From Gluconacetobacter aggeris (GTDB taxonomy: Bacteria; Pseudomonadota; Alphaproteobacteria; Acetobacterales; Acetobacteraceae): 64,000 nt of DNA. Shown here one piece after another: positions 27,495-35,936 of this stretch. The DNA is taken from NCBI RefSeq assembly GCF_014174395.1, contig NZ_JABEQD010000001.1, positions 62,001-126,000 on the forward strand, read 5' to 3'. A program made the translations under genes and the position numbers. How positions within the stretch are numbered: position 1 is the stretch's first letter; each line of letters starts with the position of its first letter. The notes under the pieces are model-generated. The model was not told the DNA's origin. It made no database searches and saw only the letters and a program-made list of their open reading frames with translations.

Positions 27495-28028
27495 ATGGGG
27501 TTTTCGATATCGTGGGTTGGCTTACAAGTGCCAAAGGCGCACGCGCTTGAGATTATGGGCTTCCGAGACACAGGTCGCGCGGATGAGGCCAATGAAGCGC
27601 CGTTCTCGATTGCATATTTGCCAAGCGGGTGGTCTATTATCTGGGCAAACTCATTCGAATATGCGTCTCGGCCTGATGTCATCCACCGATCGTCTGCAGC
27701 GAAGATGCTCGGGTGCCATGTAGAAGAGCATGTAATGTTTAGCTCTTGTCATGCAGCGCAAGCCGGAGAGATGGTCTGGAACGTCTGGCACGATGCACAG
27801 AAGGGTATCTACGACATTCACTCAACCGGAGCCGTGCCGAAAGAGTTCGATGGTATCGCCGCGGTGCAAAAGGAACAGCAAGATGCTCACGGCGGAAGCA
27901 AAGGCGAGGTTGACTATCTGATCGACGCCCCAATCGATCTCGCGGCAGCGATCACGGGATACCGTTACGACCGTTGGCGCTACGCTTGGGGCGAGCCACA
28001 CTTCACGATTATCGAGAAGCTCGGATAG
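27495..28028 (+). CDS. Hypothetical protein, 177 aa
   Basis: Soluble protein without signal peptide or membrane segment. Visible conserved-looking blocks are MGFSISWVGLQV, RDTGRADEANEAPFSIAYLP, HVEEHVMFSSCHAAQ and EVDYLIDAPIDLAAAITGYRYD. Base composition is visibly lower in G+C than the flanking genes, and codon use includes many A/T-ending codons, which suggests transfer. I do not recognise a named family. Sits between a DUF6678-like gene and the convergent HxlR regulator. Confidence 0.6.
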   Translation: MGFSISWVGLQVPKAHALEIMGFRDTGRADEANEAPFSIAYLPSGWSIIWANSFEYASRPDVIHRSSAAKMLGCHVEEHVMFSSCHAAQAGEMVWNVWHDAQKGIYDIHSTGAVPKEFDGIAAVQKEQQDAHGGSKGEVDYLIDAPIDLAAAITGYRYDRWRYAWGEPHFTIIEKLG

Positions 28029-28158
28029 CGGCAGCTTTCCCCTCATGCCCCCCGAAACCGGCCGGGGCGCTATCCTCCCCAAATCAGACGCTCTGCGGCG
28101 CAGCGTGCCGTTTTCGGACGGTTACGAACAAGACGGGATCGGGAAAATCCCTCGTACA

Positions 28159-28533
28159 TCACCCCTTCCCGTTCCGGCGATCGAATGCCTGTCGGGCCTG
28201 TTCGACTTCCGGCATTTTTGCGTAGGTCCAGGCGTACAGGGCCTTGAGGGGGTCCTGGAGGGTGCGACCCAGGGGGGTGATGTCGTATTCGACGGCGACT
28301 GGGGAGGTCGTGATCACGCGGCGGGAGACCAGGCCGTTGCGTTCCAGACGGCGCAGGCACTGGGTGAGGGCCTTCTGCGTCACGCCCTCCAGCAGGCGGC
28401 GGATGGCGTTGAAACGCAGGGGGCCGGCATGGAGGACAGCCAGCACCATCATCGACCATTTGTCCGCGATCTGGTCGAAAAGTATGCGGCTGGGGCAATC
28501 GCCGGCGAAACGTTGCGGGTTGCAGACCGTCAT
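28159..28533 (-). CDS. HxlR-family transcriptional regulator
   Basis: 124 residues forming a single winged-helix domain: CPSRILFDQIADKWSMMVLA, LRFNAIRRLLEGVTQKALTQ, LRRLERNGLVSRRV and VEYDITPLGRTL are the HxlR landmarks. A cysteine (C5 or C13) near the N-terminus is the redox sensor position in several relatives such as YodB. I start at MTVCNPQRF (28533); the open frame beyond crosses the divergent ene-reductase start. Divergent from that reductase with a direct-repeat operator between them, so it probably controls it in response to electrophiles. Confidence 0.85.
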   Translation of the reverse strand: MTVCNPQRFAGDCPSRILFDQIADKWSMMVLAVLHAGPLRFNAIRRLLEGVTQKALTQCLRRLERNGLVSRRVITTSPVAVEYDITPLGRTLQDPLKALYAWTYAKMPEVEQARQAFDRRNGKG

Positions 28534-28560
28534 CTGCGGTTTCCTTGCATATACCTGGGC

Positions 28561-28588
28561 GACTTCAGGTGCCTGATTGACGTCAGGT
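28561..28588. promoter_or_regulatory. Direct-repeat operator for HxlR
   Basis: GACTTCAGGT-N8-GACGTCAGGT, two 10-bp direct repeats differing at one position with an 18-bp period, centred in the 100-bp divergent region between hxlR and the ene-reductase. HxlR proteins commonly bind paired repeats (family knowledge). Confidence 0.5.
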
Positions 28589-28633
28589 CTACGATGTATA
28601 CCGTCCGGCGCCGGATCACAACGGAGCCTGTCG

Positions 28634-29752
28634 ATGTCTCGTGCCGAAAACAGCGTGCTTTTTCGCCCCTTCCGCCTCAAGGGGCTCGAACTCCAAAACC
28701 GGATCGTCATGGCCCCCATGACCCGGCTGTTCGCGCCCGAGGGCGTGCCGGGAGAGGCCAATGCCGCCTATTATCGTCGTCGCGCCGAGCGGGAGGTGGG
28801 GCTGATCCTGTCCGAAGGGACCGTGATCGATCGGCCGACTTCGCGCAACGAGCCCACGATTCCCTTCTTCCATGGGGATGCCGCGCTGGCGGGGTGGAAG
28901 CAGGTGATCGATGCCGTGCATGAAGCCGGTGGGCGCATGGGGCCGCAGATCTGGCATACCGGGTCGATACCGGGCATGACCGGCTGGCAGCCGGAGACGC
29001 CAATCGAAAGCCCGTCCGGCCTGCTGGCCCCCGAGGCGCCGCGTGGCGAGGCCATGAGCGAGGAAGCGATTGCCGACACCGTGGCGGCATTCGCGAAGGC
29101 GGCGGTGGAGGCCAGGAAGCTTGGCTTCGACACGCTGGAGCTTCATGGAGCGCATGGGTATCTGATCGACCAGTTCTTCTGGTCGGGCACCAATGGGCGG
29201 ACCGACCGCTATGGCGGTGCCACCATCCGGGAACGGTCGCGCTTTGCGGCCGAAGTGGTGGCGGCGGTGCGCCGGGCCGTGGGCGATGATTTCCCCATCA
29301 TCCTGCGTGTCAGCCAGTGGAAGCAGCAGGATTACGCCGCCCGGCTGGCCGAGACGCCGGAGCTGATGACGGACTGGCTGGCGCCCCTGGTCGAAGCCGG
29401 TGTGGATATTCTGCATTGCTCGCAGCGGCGCTTCTGGGAACCTGAATTTCCGGAAATCGACGGCGAGAACGGCCTGAATTTTGCCGGCTGGGCGAAGAAG
29501 CTGACCGGGGCCGCGACCATCAGTGTCGGTTCGGTCGGGCTGTCGGGGGATATGGTGGCGACCTTTAACGGGGAAGGTGCGGATTCGACCGGGATCGCGC
29601 CGCTGATCGCGCGGATGGAACGTGACGAGTTCGACCTGATCGCCGTCGGCCGTGCGCTGCTCAGCGATCCGGACTGGGTGGTGAAGGTCAAGGCCGGGGA
29701 CCATGAGAACCTGAAGGGTTTCGACCGCGCGGCACTGGCCGAACTCGTTTGA
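28634..29752 (+). CDS. Old yellow enzyme family ene-reductase
   Basis: FMN-dependent NAD(P)H oxidoreductase of 372 residues. Seen: LFRPFRLKGLELQNRIVMAPMTR at the N-terminus, the active-site WHTGS region near 115, FDTLELHGAHGYLIDQFFW near 180 (substrate-binding histidine pair replaced by HGAH as in this branch), NGRTDRYGG and the phosphate-binding end SVGSVGL to AVGRALLSDPDW. ATG 28634 follows ACGGAG. Controlled by inference by the divergent HxlR regulator, consistent with detoxification of electrophilic enones or quinones. A second, different family member is at 53307. Confidence 0.87.
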   Translation: MSRAENSVLFRPFRLKGLELQNRIVMAPMTRLFAPEGVPGEANAAYYRRRAEREVGLILSEGTVIDRPTSRNEPTIPFFHGDAALAGWKQVIDAVHEAGGRMGPQIWHTGSIPGMTGWQPETPIESPSGLLAPEAPRGEAMSEEAIADTVAAFAKAAVEARKLGFDTLELHGAHGYLIDQFFWSGTNGRTDRYGGATIRERSRFAAEVVAAVRRAVGDDFPIILRVSQWKQQDYAARLAETPELMTDWLAPLVEAGVDILHCSQRRFWEPEFPEIDGENGLNFAGWAKKLTGAATISVGSVGLSGDMVATFNGEGADSTGIAPLIARMERDEFDLIAVGRALLSDPDWVVKVKAGDHENLKGFDRAALAELV

Positions 29753-29776
29753 GGCGGTAACGATCTGTCCGCTGCC

Positions 29777-30289
29777 ATGGTAGAGTTGGCCATGGCGAAC
29801 GCGAAGATCCTGATCAGTGCCTGTCTTCTGGGCCACCCTGTCCGCTATGACGGGGGGGCCAGATCCGCCCGGCACCCGGCCCTGGACCGGTGGCAGGCCG
29901 AAGGACGGCTGGTGCCCGTCTGCCCCGAGCTTTCGGCGGGCTTCCCTGTGCCGCGCCCGCCTGCCGAAATCGCGGGCGGACAGTCCGGTCAGGCGGTGCT
30001 GGCGGGGGCGGCCCGTGTGATCACGACCGATGGCGCGGATGTGTCGGATCTCTTTATCGCAGGGGCCGAAATTGCCCTGAACCTGGCCCGGGAGCATACG
30101 TGCCGGTTTGCCATCCTGACCGATGGCAGCCCGTCCTGCGGGAGCCGCTTCATTTATGACGGGAGCTTCGGCGGCGGGCGGCATGACGGCGTGGGTGTGA
30201 CGACTGCGCTGTTGCGCGCCCATGGCGTGCGGGTTTTTGCGGAGAGCGGGATTGGGGAGCTTCAGGCGCTTCTGGATATGGGGGGCTGA
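29777..30289 (+). CDS. DUF523 domain protein
   Basis: 170 residues. The DUF523 signature is complete: ISACLLGHPVRYDGGAR at the N-terminus, LVPVCPELSAGFPVPRPPAE near 45, and FAILTDGSPSCGS near 115, giving conserved Cys residues at three places that may hold a metal or Fe-S cluster (family speculation). Two in-frame ATGs exist (29777 and 29792); the second (MANAKILIS) fits the family better. Only 24 bp downstream of the ene-reductase, so probably co-transcribed. Confidence 0.82.
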   Translation: MVELAMANAKILISACLLGHPVRYDGGARSARHPALDRWQAEGRLVPVCPELSAGFPVPRPPAEIAGGQSGQAVLAGAARVITTDGADVSDLFIAGAEIALNLAREHTCRFAILTDGSPSCGSRFIYDGSFGGGRHDGVGVTTALLRAHGVRVFAESGIGELQALLDMGG

Positions 30290-30312
30290 GGGGGGAAGCG
30301 GCGGTTGTTTCT

Positions 30313-30358
30313 GTTCTTTTTTGAAAAAAAGAACCAAAAAACTTCTTATCTTTTTTGG
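30313..30358. terminator. Double A/T-rich hairpin after DUF523 gene
   Basis: Two adjoining palindromes: GTTCTTTTTT-GA-AAAAAAGAAC at 30313-30334 and CCAAAAAA-N9-TTTTTTGG at 30334-30358, followed by another T-rich run. It is the most A/T-rich spot for kilobases. It may end the upstream operon in either direction. The remaining bases up to 30512 show no gene. Confidence 0.45.
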
Positions 30359-30512
30359 GATTTTGTTTTTTGAACGGGCATCGTTCCTGAATGGATGTTT
30401 TGAATCCGCATGGGCGGCCGGTTGATCATTGCGTGTGGCCGGTCTTTCATGAGGCGCCTGGACGGAGAGGCGAAATGGGCCTCGTTCGGTCCCATTCGCA
30501 GGAAGCATGACC

Positions 30513-33500
30513 ATGAAACGCCATTTTGGGGCGGGGTATGCCGCGCTGATCGTCCTTTCGTCCGCATGCGGTGCGGTCTCTGCCGCGCAGGGGGCGCCTG
30601 TCCTGTCCGAGCGCTTCGATGGTGCCGACAGCTTCCCTCCCCTCTCGGGTCCTGGCTGGGCAGCTTCGCTGGTTGCGGGGCCGGGAAGAAACGAGGTGGT
30701 GACGGCGCATCCCGATAGCGGGTTTACGGGCCTGCACGCGATGCGGTTCGATGCGCGCGGCGTGCCGGTGCGTGCGGTCGTGAAGACGGTGCCGCCGGCG
30801 GGTCGGGCGGCGATCACGCCGGACAGCGTGCTGCGCTATATGATCTTTCCCGTCGATGATCCGCTGTCCCTGACCGACCCTGCGACCGGGACGGCGCTCG
30901 ATATCGTCTTTGACGATGGCAGCCGGGCCTCGTCGCTGGGGGCGCGGGATATTGCCGGCGCGCCGCTGACCCCGCAGGGACAGGGACGGAGCCTGTATCC
31001 GAACCAGTGGAACATGGTCGAAGTGCCCCTGGGGGCGATCGCGCTTCACAAGCATATCGCGGCGATCGAAGTGCAGGCGGGGCGGCCCGGAGGTGGGGCC
31101 TATCACGTCTATTTCGATGATATCAGCATCGGCGATGCGGAAAGCATGCAAGGGGCCACGCCTGCCGAGCTGGTCGATACACGGCGCGGCACGAATGCAA
31201 ACGGCCATTATTCGCGCGGGAACAATTTTCCCGCCGTTGCCGTGCCGCATGGATTCAATTTCTGGACGCCGGTCACGCGCGGCGATTCCGACTGGCTTTA
31301 CCAGTATCAGGACCGGAACGACGCGCAGAACAGGCCGAGGCTTCAGGCGATCTCGCTCAGCCACGAGCCCAGCCCCTGGATGGGGGACCGGCAGACATTC
31401 CAGATCATGCCTGTGCCGGGCGGTGCGCCGCCCGCCGCCGACCGGGGGCTGCGGTCGGCAGGTTTCGATCACGCGCATGAGGCGGCGTTGCCCTATCGTT
31501 ACCGGGTGGCGCTCGACAATGGGATCGTCGCGGAGGTTGCGCCGACGGACCATGCCGCCATCATGCGTTTTTCCTATACGGGTGACGAAGGGCAGATCGC
31601 GTTCGACAATATCAGCGATCACGGGCGCATCGTCATCGCCAAGGACGGCATGAGCGCCGATGGCTACACGGATGTTGCCAGCGACCTGTCGACCGGGGCG
31701 ACGCGCATGTTCGTCCATATCGTCTTCGATCGTCCCGCCAGGGCGCAGGGACGCATGACGGGCCAGAAGCGCGACGATGTGCAGGCATGGGCGGCGTTCG
31801 ATACCGCCGGCGGCCGGCCGGTGACGCTGCGGATCGCGACATCGCTGATCGGCATCGACCAGGCGCAGCACACCATGGCGATGGAATTGCCGGAGGGGAC
31901 GACATTCGACGCCGTGGCGGCGGCGGCAAGGGCCGAATGGAACAGGATTCTGACGCGGGTGGCGATTCCCGGCGCGCCGATTGACGAACAGAAGACGCTC
32001 TACGGCAATCTTTACCGTCTCTATCTCTATCCGAACGAAGCGTACGAGAATGCCGGCAGCCCACAGGTGCCGTCCTTCGTGCATGCCAGCCCGTTCGTGG
32101 CGCCGGCGGGGCCGAACAGCGAGACGCATACGGGGGCGCGGGTCGAGACGGGGAAGCTCTTTGTCAATAACGGGTTCTGGGACACGTATCGGACGGCGTG
32201 GCCCGCCTATGCGCTGTTGAGCCCCGGCGAGGCGGGGACGCTGATCGACGGGTTCGTGCAGCAATATCGCGAAGGCGGGTGGATCGCGCGCTGGTCTTCT
32301 CCGGGCTATGCGGACCTGATGACGGGGACGAGTGCCGATGTCGCCTTTGCCGATGCCTGGGGAAAGGGTGTGCGGAATTTCGATATTTCCAGTTTCTACC
32401 ATGCGGCGTTGAAGGATGCGACCGTGGTGCCGGATGATCCGGGTGTGGGGCGCAAGGGGTTGGCGCGTTCCATCTTCCGGGGGTACACGGACACCGACAC
32501 GGATGAGGCGCTGTCCTGGTCCGATGCTTCCACGCTCAATGATTTCGCGATCGGCACGATGGCGGCGGATCTGGCGCGGATGGCGCGTGCGGGATCGGCG
32601 GAACGGGCGGATTTCGAGGCGGAGGCCTGGTATCTGCGGAATCGCGCGCTGAACTATGTCAATCTGTTCGACCGCGATGTTGGATTCTTTGTCGGGCGGC
32701 GGCCGGATGGCGCGTGGCGCGTCGGCAAGGACATGTTCGACCCGCTGGCGTGGGGGGAAGATTATACGGAGACGAATGCCTGGACCATGGCGTTCGATCC
32801 GGTTCAGGATGCGCAGGGGCTGATGAACCTCTATGGCGGTCGCGCGGGGCTGGCCCGCAAGCTCGATGCCTATTTTGCGACGCCGGGCGTCTATCATGTG
32901 GGCGCGTATGGCGGCGTTATCCATGAGATGCGGGAGATGCACGATATCCGCATGGGACAATACAGCCACAGTAACCAGCCGGCGCATCATATCCTCTATA
33001 TGTACGATTTCGCGGGGCAGCCGTGGAAGGCCCAGGACAAGATCCGCGATGTCATGAACCGGCTGTATCGCGGCACGGCGATCGGGCAGGGCTATCCGGG
33101 CGACGAGGATAATGGCGAGATGTCGGCCTGGTGGGTGTTCAGCGCCGCCGGTTTCTACCCGTTGCGGGTCGGCACGCCGACCTATGCGATCGGCGCGCCG
33201 CGTTTCGAGACGATGCAGCTTGCCTTCGACAATGGGCGGCGCCTGACGATCGAGGCGCCGGGCGTGAGCGATCGCCGGCGATTTATCCAGTCCGTGACGC
33301 TGAACGGCAGGAAGCTGACGCGGTGGTGGTTGTCCCATGCCGAAATTGCCGCCGGCGGCACATTGCATTTCACGATGGGCGACCGGCCGTCGACGTGGGG
33401 GACGGGGGCGGATGCCGCCCTGCCCTCCCTGACCCGTGGGAGCGCCATGCCCGAACCGGCCGTGGACCTGATAGACCGGGAACAGGCGCGTGGACAGGGA

Positions 33501-33860
33501 CCTGCCGCGCTGTTCGACAATGATGCGATGACCAGTGCGCCGGTGCCGGGCGACGGCCTGACGGCGGTGTTTCCTCATGCGGCGACCGCGCTGGCCTATA
33601 CGGTCACGTCGGGCGGCGACCTGAACGATGGTGCGCAGGCGTGGGATCTTGCGGCATCGGATGATGGTGTACACTGGACGGTCATCGACCGTCGCGAGGC
33701 CCAGCATTTCGCATGGAAGCGGCAGACCCGGCCCTTCCTGATCGCGGACCCGCGCCCGCATCTTCTGTATCGCTGGCGGCCTGAGGGGGCGCATCCGGCG
33801 ACGATCGGCGAATTCGAGCTGCTGGGGCACCCCGGGCAGTCCCCTTCTCCGATTCGTTAA
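30513..33860 (+). CDS. Secreted GH92 alpha-mannosidase
   Basis: About 1115 residues, exported by a signal peptide (AALIVLSSACGAVSAAQG). Residues about 30-210 form an extra N-terminal beta region. The GH92 core starts at VDTRRGTNANGHYSRGNNFP and VPHGFNFWTPVT and includes NGFWDTYRTAWPAYALLSPG, the metal/acid region GYPGDEDNGEMSAWWVFSAAGFYPL near 870 and GAPRFETMQL. The C-terminus (about 985-1115: VDLIDREQARGQGPAALFDN, WDLAASDDGVHWTVIDRREA) resembles an F5/8-type carbohydrate-binding domain. GH92 enzymes are Ca-dependent exo-alpha-mannosidases acting on mannans or N-glycans. The start at the second ATG (30513) is set by AGGAAG seven bases upstream. Stands alone. Confidence 0.88.
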   Translation: MKRHFGAGYAALIVLSSACGAVSAAQGAPVLSERFDGADSFPPLSGPGWAASLVAGPGRNEVVTAHPDSGFTGLHAMRFDARGVPVRAVVKTVPPAGRAAITPDSVLRYMIFPVDDPLSLTDPATGTALDIVFDDGSRASSLGARDIAGAPLTPQGQGRSLYPNQWNMVEVPLGAIALHKHIAAIEVQAGRPGGGAYHVYFDDISIGDAESMQGATPAELVDTRRGTNANGHYSRGNNFPAVAVPHGFNFWTPVTRGDSDWLYQYQDRNDAQNRPRLQAISLSHEPSPWMGDRQTFQIMPVPGGAPPAADRGLRSAGFDHAHEAALPYRYRVALDNGIVAEVAPTDHAAIMRFSYTGDEGQIAFDNISDHGRIVIAKDGMSADGYTDVASDLSTGATRMFVHIVFDRPARAQGRMTGQKRDDVQAWAAFDTAGGRPVTLRIATSLIGIDQAQHTMAMELPEGTTFDAVAAAARAEWNRILTRVAIPGAPIDEQKTLYGNLYRLYLYPNEAYENAGSPQVPSFVHASPFVAPAGPNSETHTGARVETGKLFVNNGFWDTYRTAWPAYALLSPGEAGTLIDGFVQQYREGGWIARWSSPGYADLMTGTSADVAFADAWGKGVRNFDISSFYHAALKDATVVPDDPGVGRKGLARSIFRGYTDTDTDEALSWSDASTLNDFAIGTMAADLARMARAGSAERADFEAEAWYLRNRALNYVNLFDRDVGFFVGRRPDGAWRVGKDMFDPLAWGEDYTETNAWTMAFDPVQDAQGLMNLYGGRAGLARKLDAYFATPGVYHVGAYGGVIHEMREMHDIRMGQYSHSNQPAHHILYMYDFAGQPWKAQDKIRDVMNRLYRGTAIGQGYPGDEDNGEMSAWWVFSAAGFYPLRVGTPTYAIGAPRFETMQLAFDNGRRLTIEAPGVSDRRRFIQSVTLNGRKLTRWWLSHAEIAAGGTLHFTMGDRPSTWGTGADAALPSLTRGSAMPEPAVDLIDREQARGQGPAALFDNDAMTSAPVPGDGLTAVFPHAATALAYTVTSGGDLNDGAQAWDLAASDDGVHWTVIDRREAQHFAWKRQTRPFLIADPRPHLLYRWRPEGAHPATIGEFELLGHPGQSPSPIR

Positions 33861-33953
33861 TACTGTTCTTTCACAGGGTATTTTTTGAATCGGGAGGGGC
33901 ATCCCGACGTGGCGGGCTGCCACGCCGGATGCGCGTTCGGGACCGGAAGGGCG

Positions 33954-34328
33954 TCAATGCCCCAGGGTGCCTTCATAATATTGGTCGATCTGGTGACCGT
34001 ATAATTGGTCGCTCCAGTTCGGCATGGTTTCCGAGGTGTAACTCGGGGCCCCCTTCAGTTGATCCGGTGTCAGGTCGACGACATAACCCTGGCGATTTAC
34101 GTCGTAATGCAGGGTCCGCCATGGAAGGGGATGGTAGCTGTTGCCCATTCCGAGAAAGCCGCCGAAACTCATGACGGCATAGGCCACGTGGCCGGTCTGT
34201 TTATCGACCATGAAATGACTGATCGTTCCCAGCTTTTCGTTGGCTGGTGAATAGACCGCCGTGCCCTCGACCTTGTCGGAAGCGATGAGTTCGTGCGTCT
34301 CGTCAATTCTGGTTGTGGTATCCGCCAT
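33954..34328 (-). CDS. PRC-barrel domain protein
   Basis: 124 residues. A PRC-barrel (about 15-95) is seen in LIASDKVEGTAVYSPANEKL, LGTISHFMVDKQTGHVAYAV and GNSYHPLPWRTLHYD. Such cytoplasmic proteins occur in stress-induced gene sets of Alphaproteobacteria; the role is not established. ATG 34328 has AGGAGG five bases upstream, so I prefer it to the upstream ATG at 34370. Convergent with the GH92 gene. Confidence 0.82.
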   Translation of the reverse strand: MADTTTRIDETHELIASDKVEGTAVYSPANEKLGTISHFMVDKQTGHVAYAVMSFGGFLGMGNSYHPLPWRTLHYDVNRQGYVVDLTPDQLKGAPSYTSETMPNWSDQLYGHQIDQYYEGTLGH

Positions 34329-34723
34329 GATGGCCTCCTGTTGCTTGGACCACGGTGGGTAGGTCGGCACGATCGTGCGCCGGACAAGGGGAGAGGGGAT
34401 TTTCTCTTACACGATCTCTTGAAGGGGCGGGACACACCGGATTCTGGAAGAAAAAGGAAAGAGTTGGGTTTTCCTGAAAAACGTGAGATCGTCATTGGCA
34501 GGCGCCGCCATTGCCGGATTGCGGGGTGGGCACGCGTGAAACCGCTCTCGCCCGGGCCTTCCGCGCTGCCTGGGAAGAGTTTTCCTATTTTAATAAAACG
34601 ATACAAAATCGCCATGATTCGAGAATGGATGGAGGACGTGGTTTCAGGCGGCTCGCGAGTGGCCGTGGCGTCATGAGCCGTGGCGTCGTGAAACGATCAT
34701 GAAGAGAGGGTGAGAGACGGAAG
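34329..34723. other. Non-coding gap between PRC-barrel and aldo-keto reductase genes
   Basis: 395 bp with no convincing gene on either strand; short frames here lack ribosome binding sites and protein character. It contains a 12-bp palindrome GCACGATCGTGC (34367-34378) near the PRC-barrel start, an A-rich tract around 34449-34481, and probably both divergent promoters. Confidence 0.5.
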
Positions 34724-35566
34724 ATGAACGACATGCCCCATATGCCCGGCAGCAAGCGTGCCCAGCCGCATATCCCGCTCAATGACGGCACGACGATGCC
34801 CCAGATGGGCCTAGGCGTGTGGCAGACGCCGGCCGGGGAGACGGCTGCGATCGTGCGGCATGCGGTCGCGGCCGGCTATCTGGCCGTGGACACGGCCGCG
34901 ATCTATGGCAATGAAGAGGGCGTGGGAGAGGGGCTGGCGGGCCATCCCGATATCTATGTGACGACCAAGGTCCGGAATGATGAGCAGGGTTATGACGCGA
35001 CGTTGCGGGCGTTTGACGCCAGCCTGCGCAGGCTGCGCCGCGAGAGGCTCGACCTCTATCTGATCCACTGGCCCAAGCCCGCCGAGGGCCGGTTCGTCGA
35101 GACCTGGAAGGCGATGGTCGCGCTCCGCCAGGAAGGGCGGGTGGCGTCGATCGGCGTGTCGAATTTCCGTGCCGAGGACCTGGCGCGTATCATCGATGCG
35201 ACCGGCGTGGTGCCGGCGGTCAACCAGATCGAACTGCATCCGCGTTTTCAGCAGCGTGCGCTGCGTGCCGTCAATGACGCACATGGGATCAGGACCGAAT
35301 CCTGGAGCCCGCTCGGCCAGGGGCAGATGCTGGACGACCCGGTGATTGCGACGATTGCCGCGAAGCACGGCAGGACCGCGGCGCAGGTGATCATCCGCTG
35401 GCATATCGACAGTGGGCTGATCGTCATTCCCAAATCGGCCACGCCGAAGCGGCTCGACGAGAATATCGCCGTCTTCGATTTTGCGCTCGATGCGGAAGAT
35501 ATGCGGCAGATTGCCGGTCTGGATCGGGCGGATGGCCGGATCGGGCCGGACCCGTCCACATATTAA
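34724..35566 (+). CDS. Aldo-keto reductase (2,5-diketo-D-gluconate reductase type)
   Basis: Cytoplasmic NADPH-dependent reductase of 280 residues, AKR5-like. Catalytic tetrad visible: D of VDTAAIYGNEEGVGEGL with Tyr at IYGNE (near 56 and 61), Lys in VTTKVRNDEQG near 86, His in LIHWPKP near 117. Cofactor site VIPKSATPKRLDENIAVFDF near 235. Typical substrates are keto-sugar acids and methylglyoxal, which suits an acetic acid bacterium that makes ketogluconates (inference). Monocistronic. Confidence 0.88.
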   Translation: MNDMPHMPGSKRAQPHIPLNDGTTMPQMGLGVWQTPAGETAAIVRHAVAAGYLAVDTAAIYGNEEGVGEGLAGHPDIYVTTKVRNDEQGYDATLRAFDASLRRLRRERLDLYLIHWPKPAEGRFVETWKAMVALRQEGRVASIGVSNFRAEDLARIIDATGVVPAVNQIELHPRFQQRALRAVNDAHGIRTESWSPLGQGQMLDDPVIATIAAKHGRTAAQVIIRWHIDSGLIVIPKSATPKRLDENIAVFDFALDAEDMRQIAGLDRADGRIGPDPSTY

Positions 35567-35763
35567 TATGAGCAGCTTAATATTGGCGGCTCGTTTGGAA
35601 CAATCCTGCCAGTCGCGGCCGCCAACCGTTCATTCACGAAATTGTGGGTGCGCGCAACGAAGCGCGCGCCGGCAGGTTGCTGCACATGCTTGGAGAGGCA
35701 GAGGATGCCCGGGACGCGGAGGCGATGGTCCGGTGACGCGGCCTTCTTTCAGCGGCACGGCCA

Positions 35764-35881
35764 GGAACCTGTTTGGAAATATGCCCTGGTGAGCAGGATC
35801 GGACCGGAATGTATCACCCGCCACGAAGCACGGGACACGTATACGGGACGCGCCGCCGGCGCGCATTTCCTGACAGGTTCC
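35764..35881. repeat. Dispersed palindrome-ended repeat, copy 5 (118 bp)
   Basis: Left arm GGAACCTGTTTGGAAATATGC and right arm GCGCATTTCCTGACAGGTTCC pair with three mismatches. The outermost bases differ from the other copies (GGAACC instead of AGAGCC), and the right end has changed correspondingly (GGTTCC instead of GGCTCT), so end complementarity is kept. Interior GCCCTGGTGAGCAGGATCGG is like copy 2. It fills much of the 370-bp gap before the acyltransferase; the rest shows nothing else. Confidence 0.78.
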
Positions 35882-35936
35882 AACGGATGTTCGACGTCCG
35901 GGCCCGCCCCTCCGGAACAATGAAGGACGCGGACGC

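Noticed and set aside
30447-33923. A 1158-codon frame antisense to the GH92 gene
   Set aside because: Arg/His/Pro-rich shadow of a genuine secreted enzyme on the other strand.
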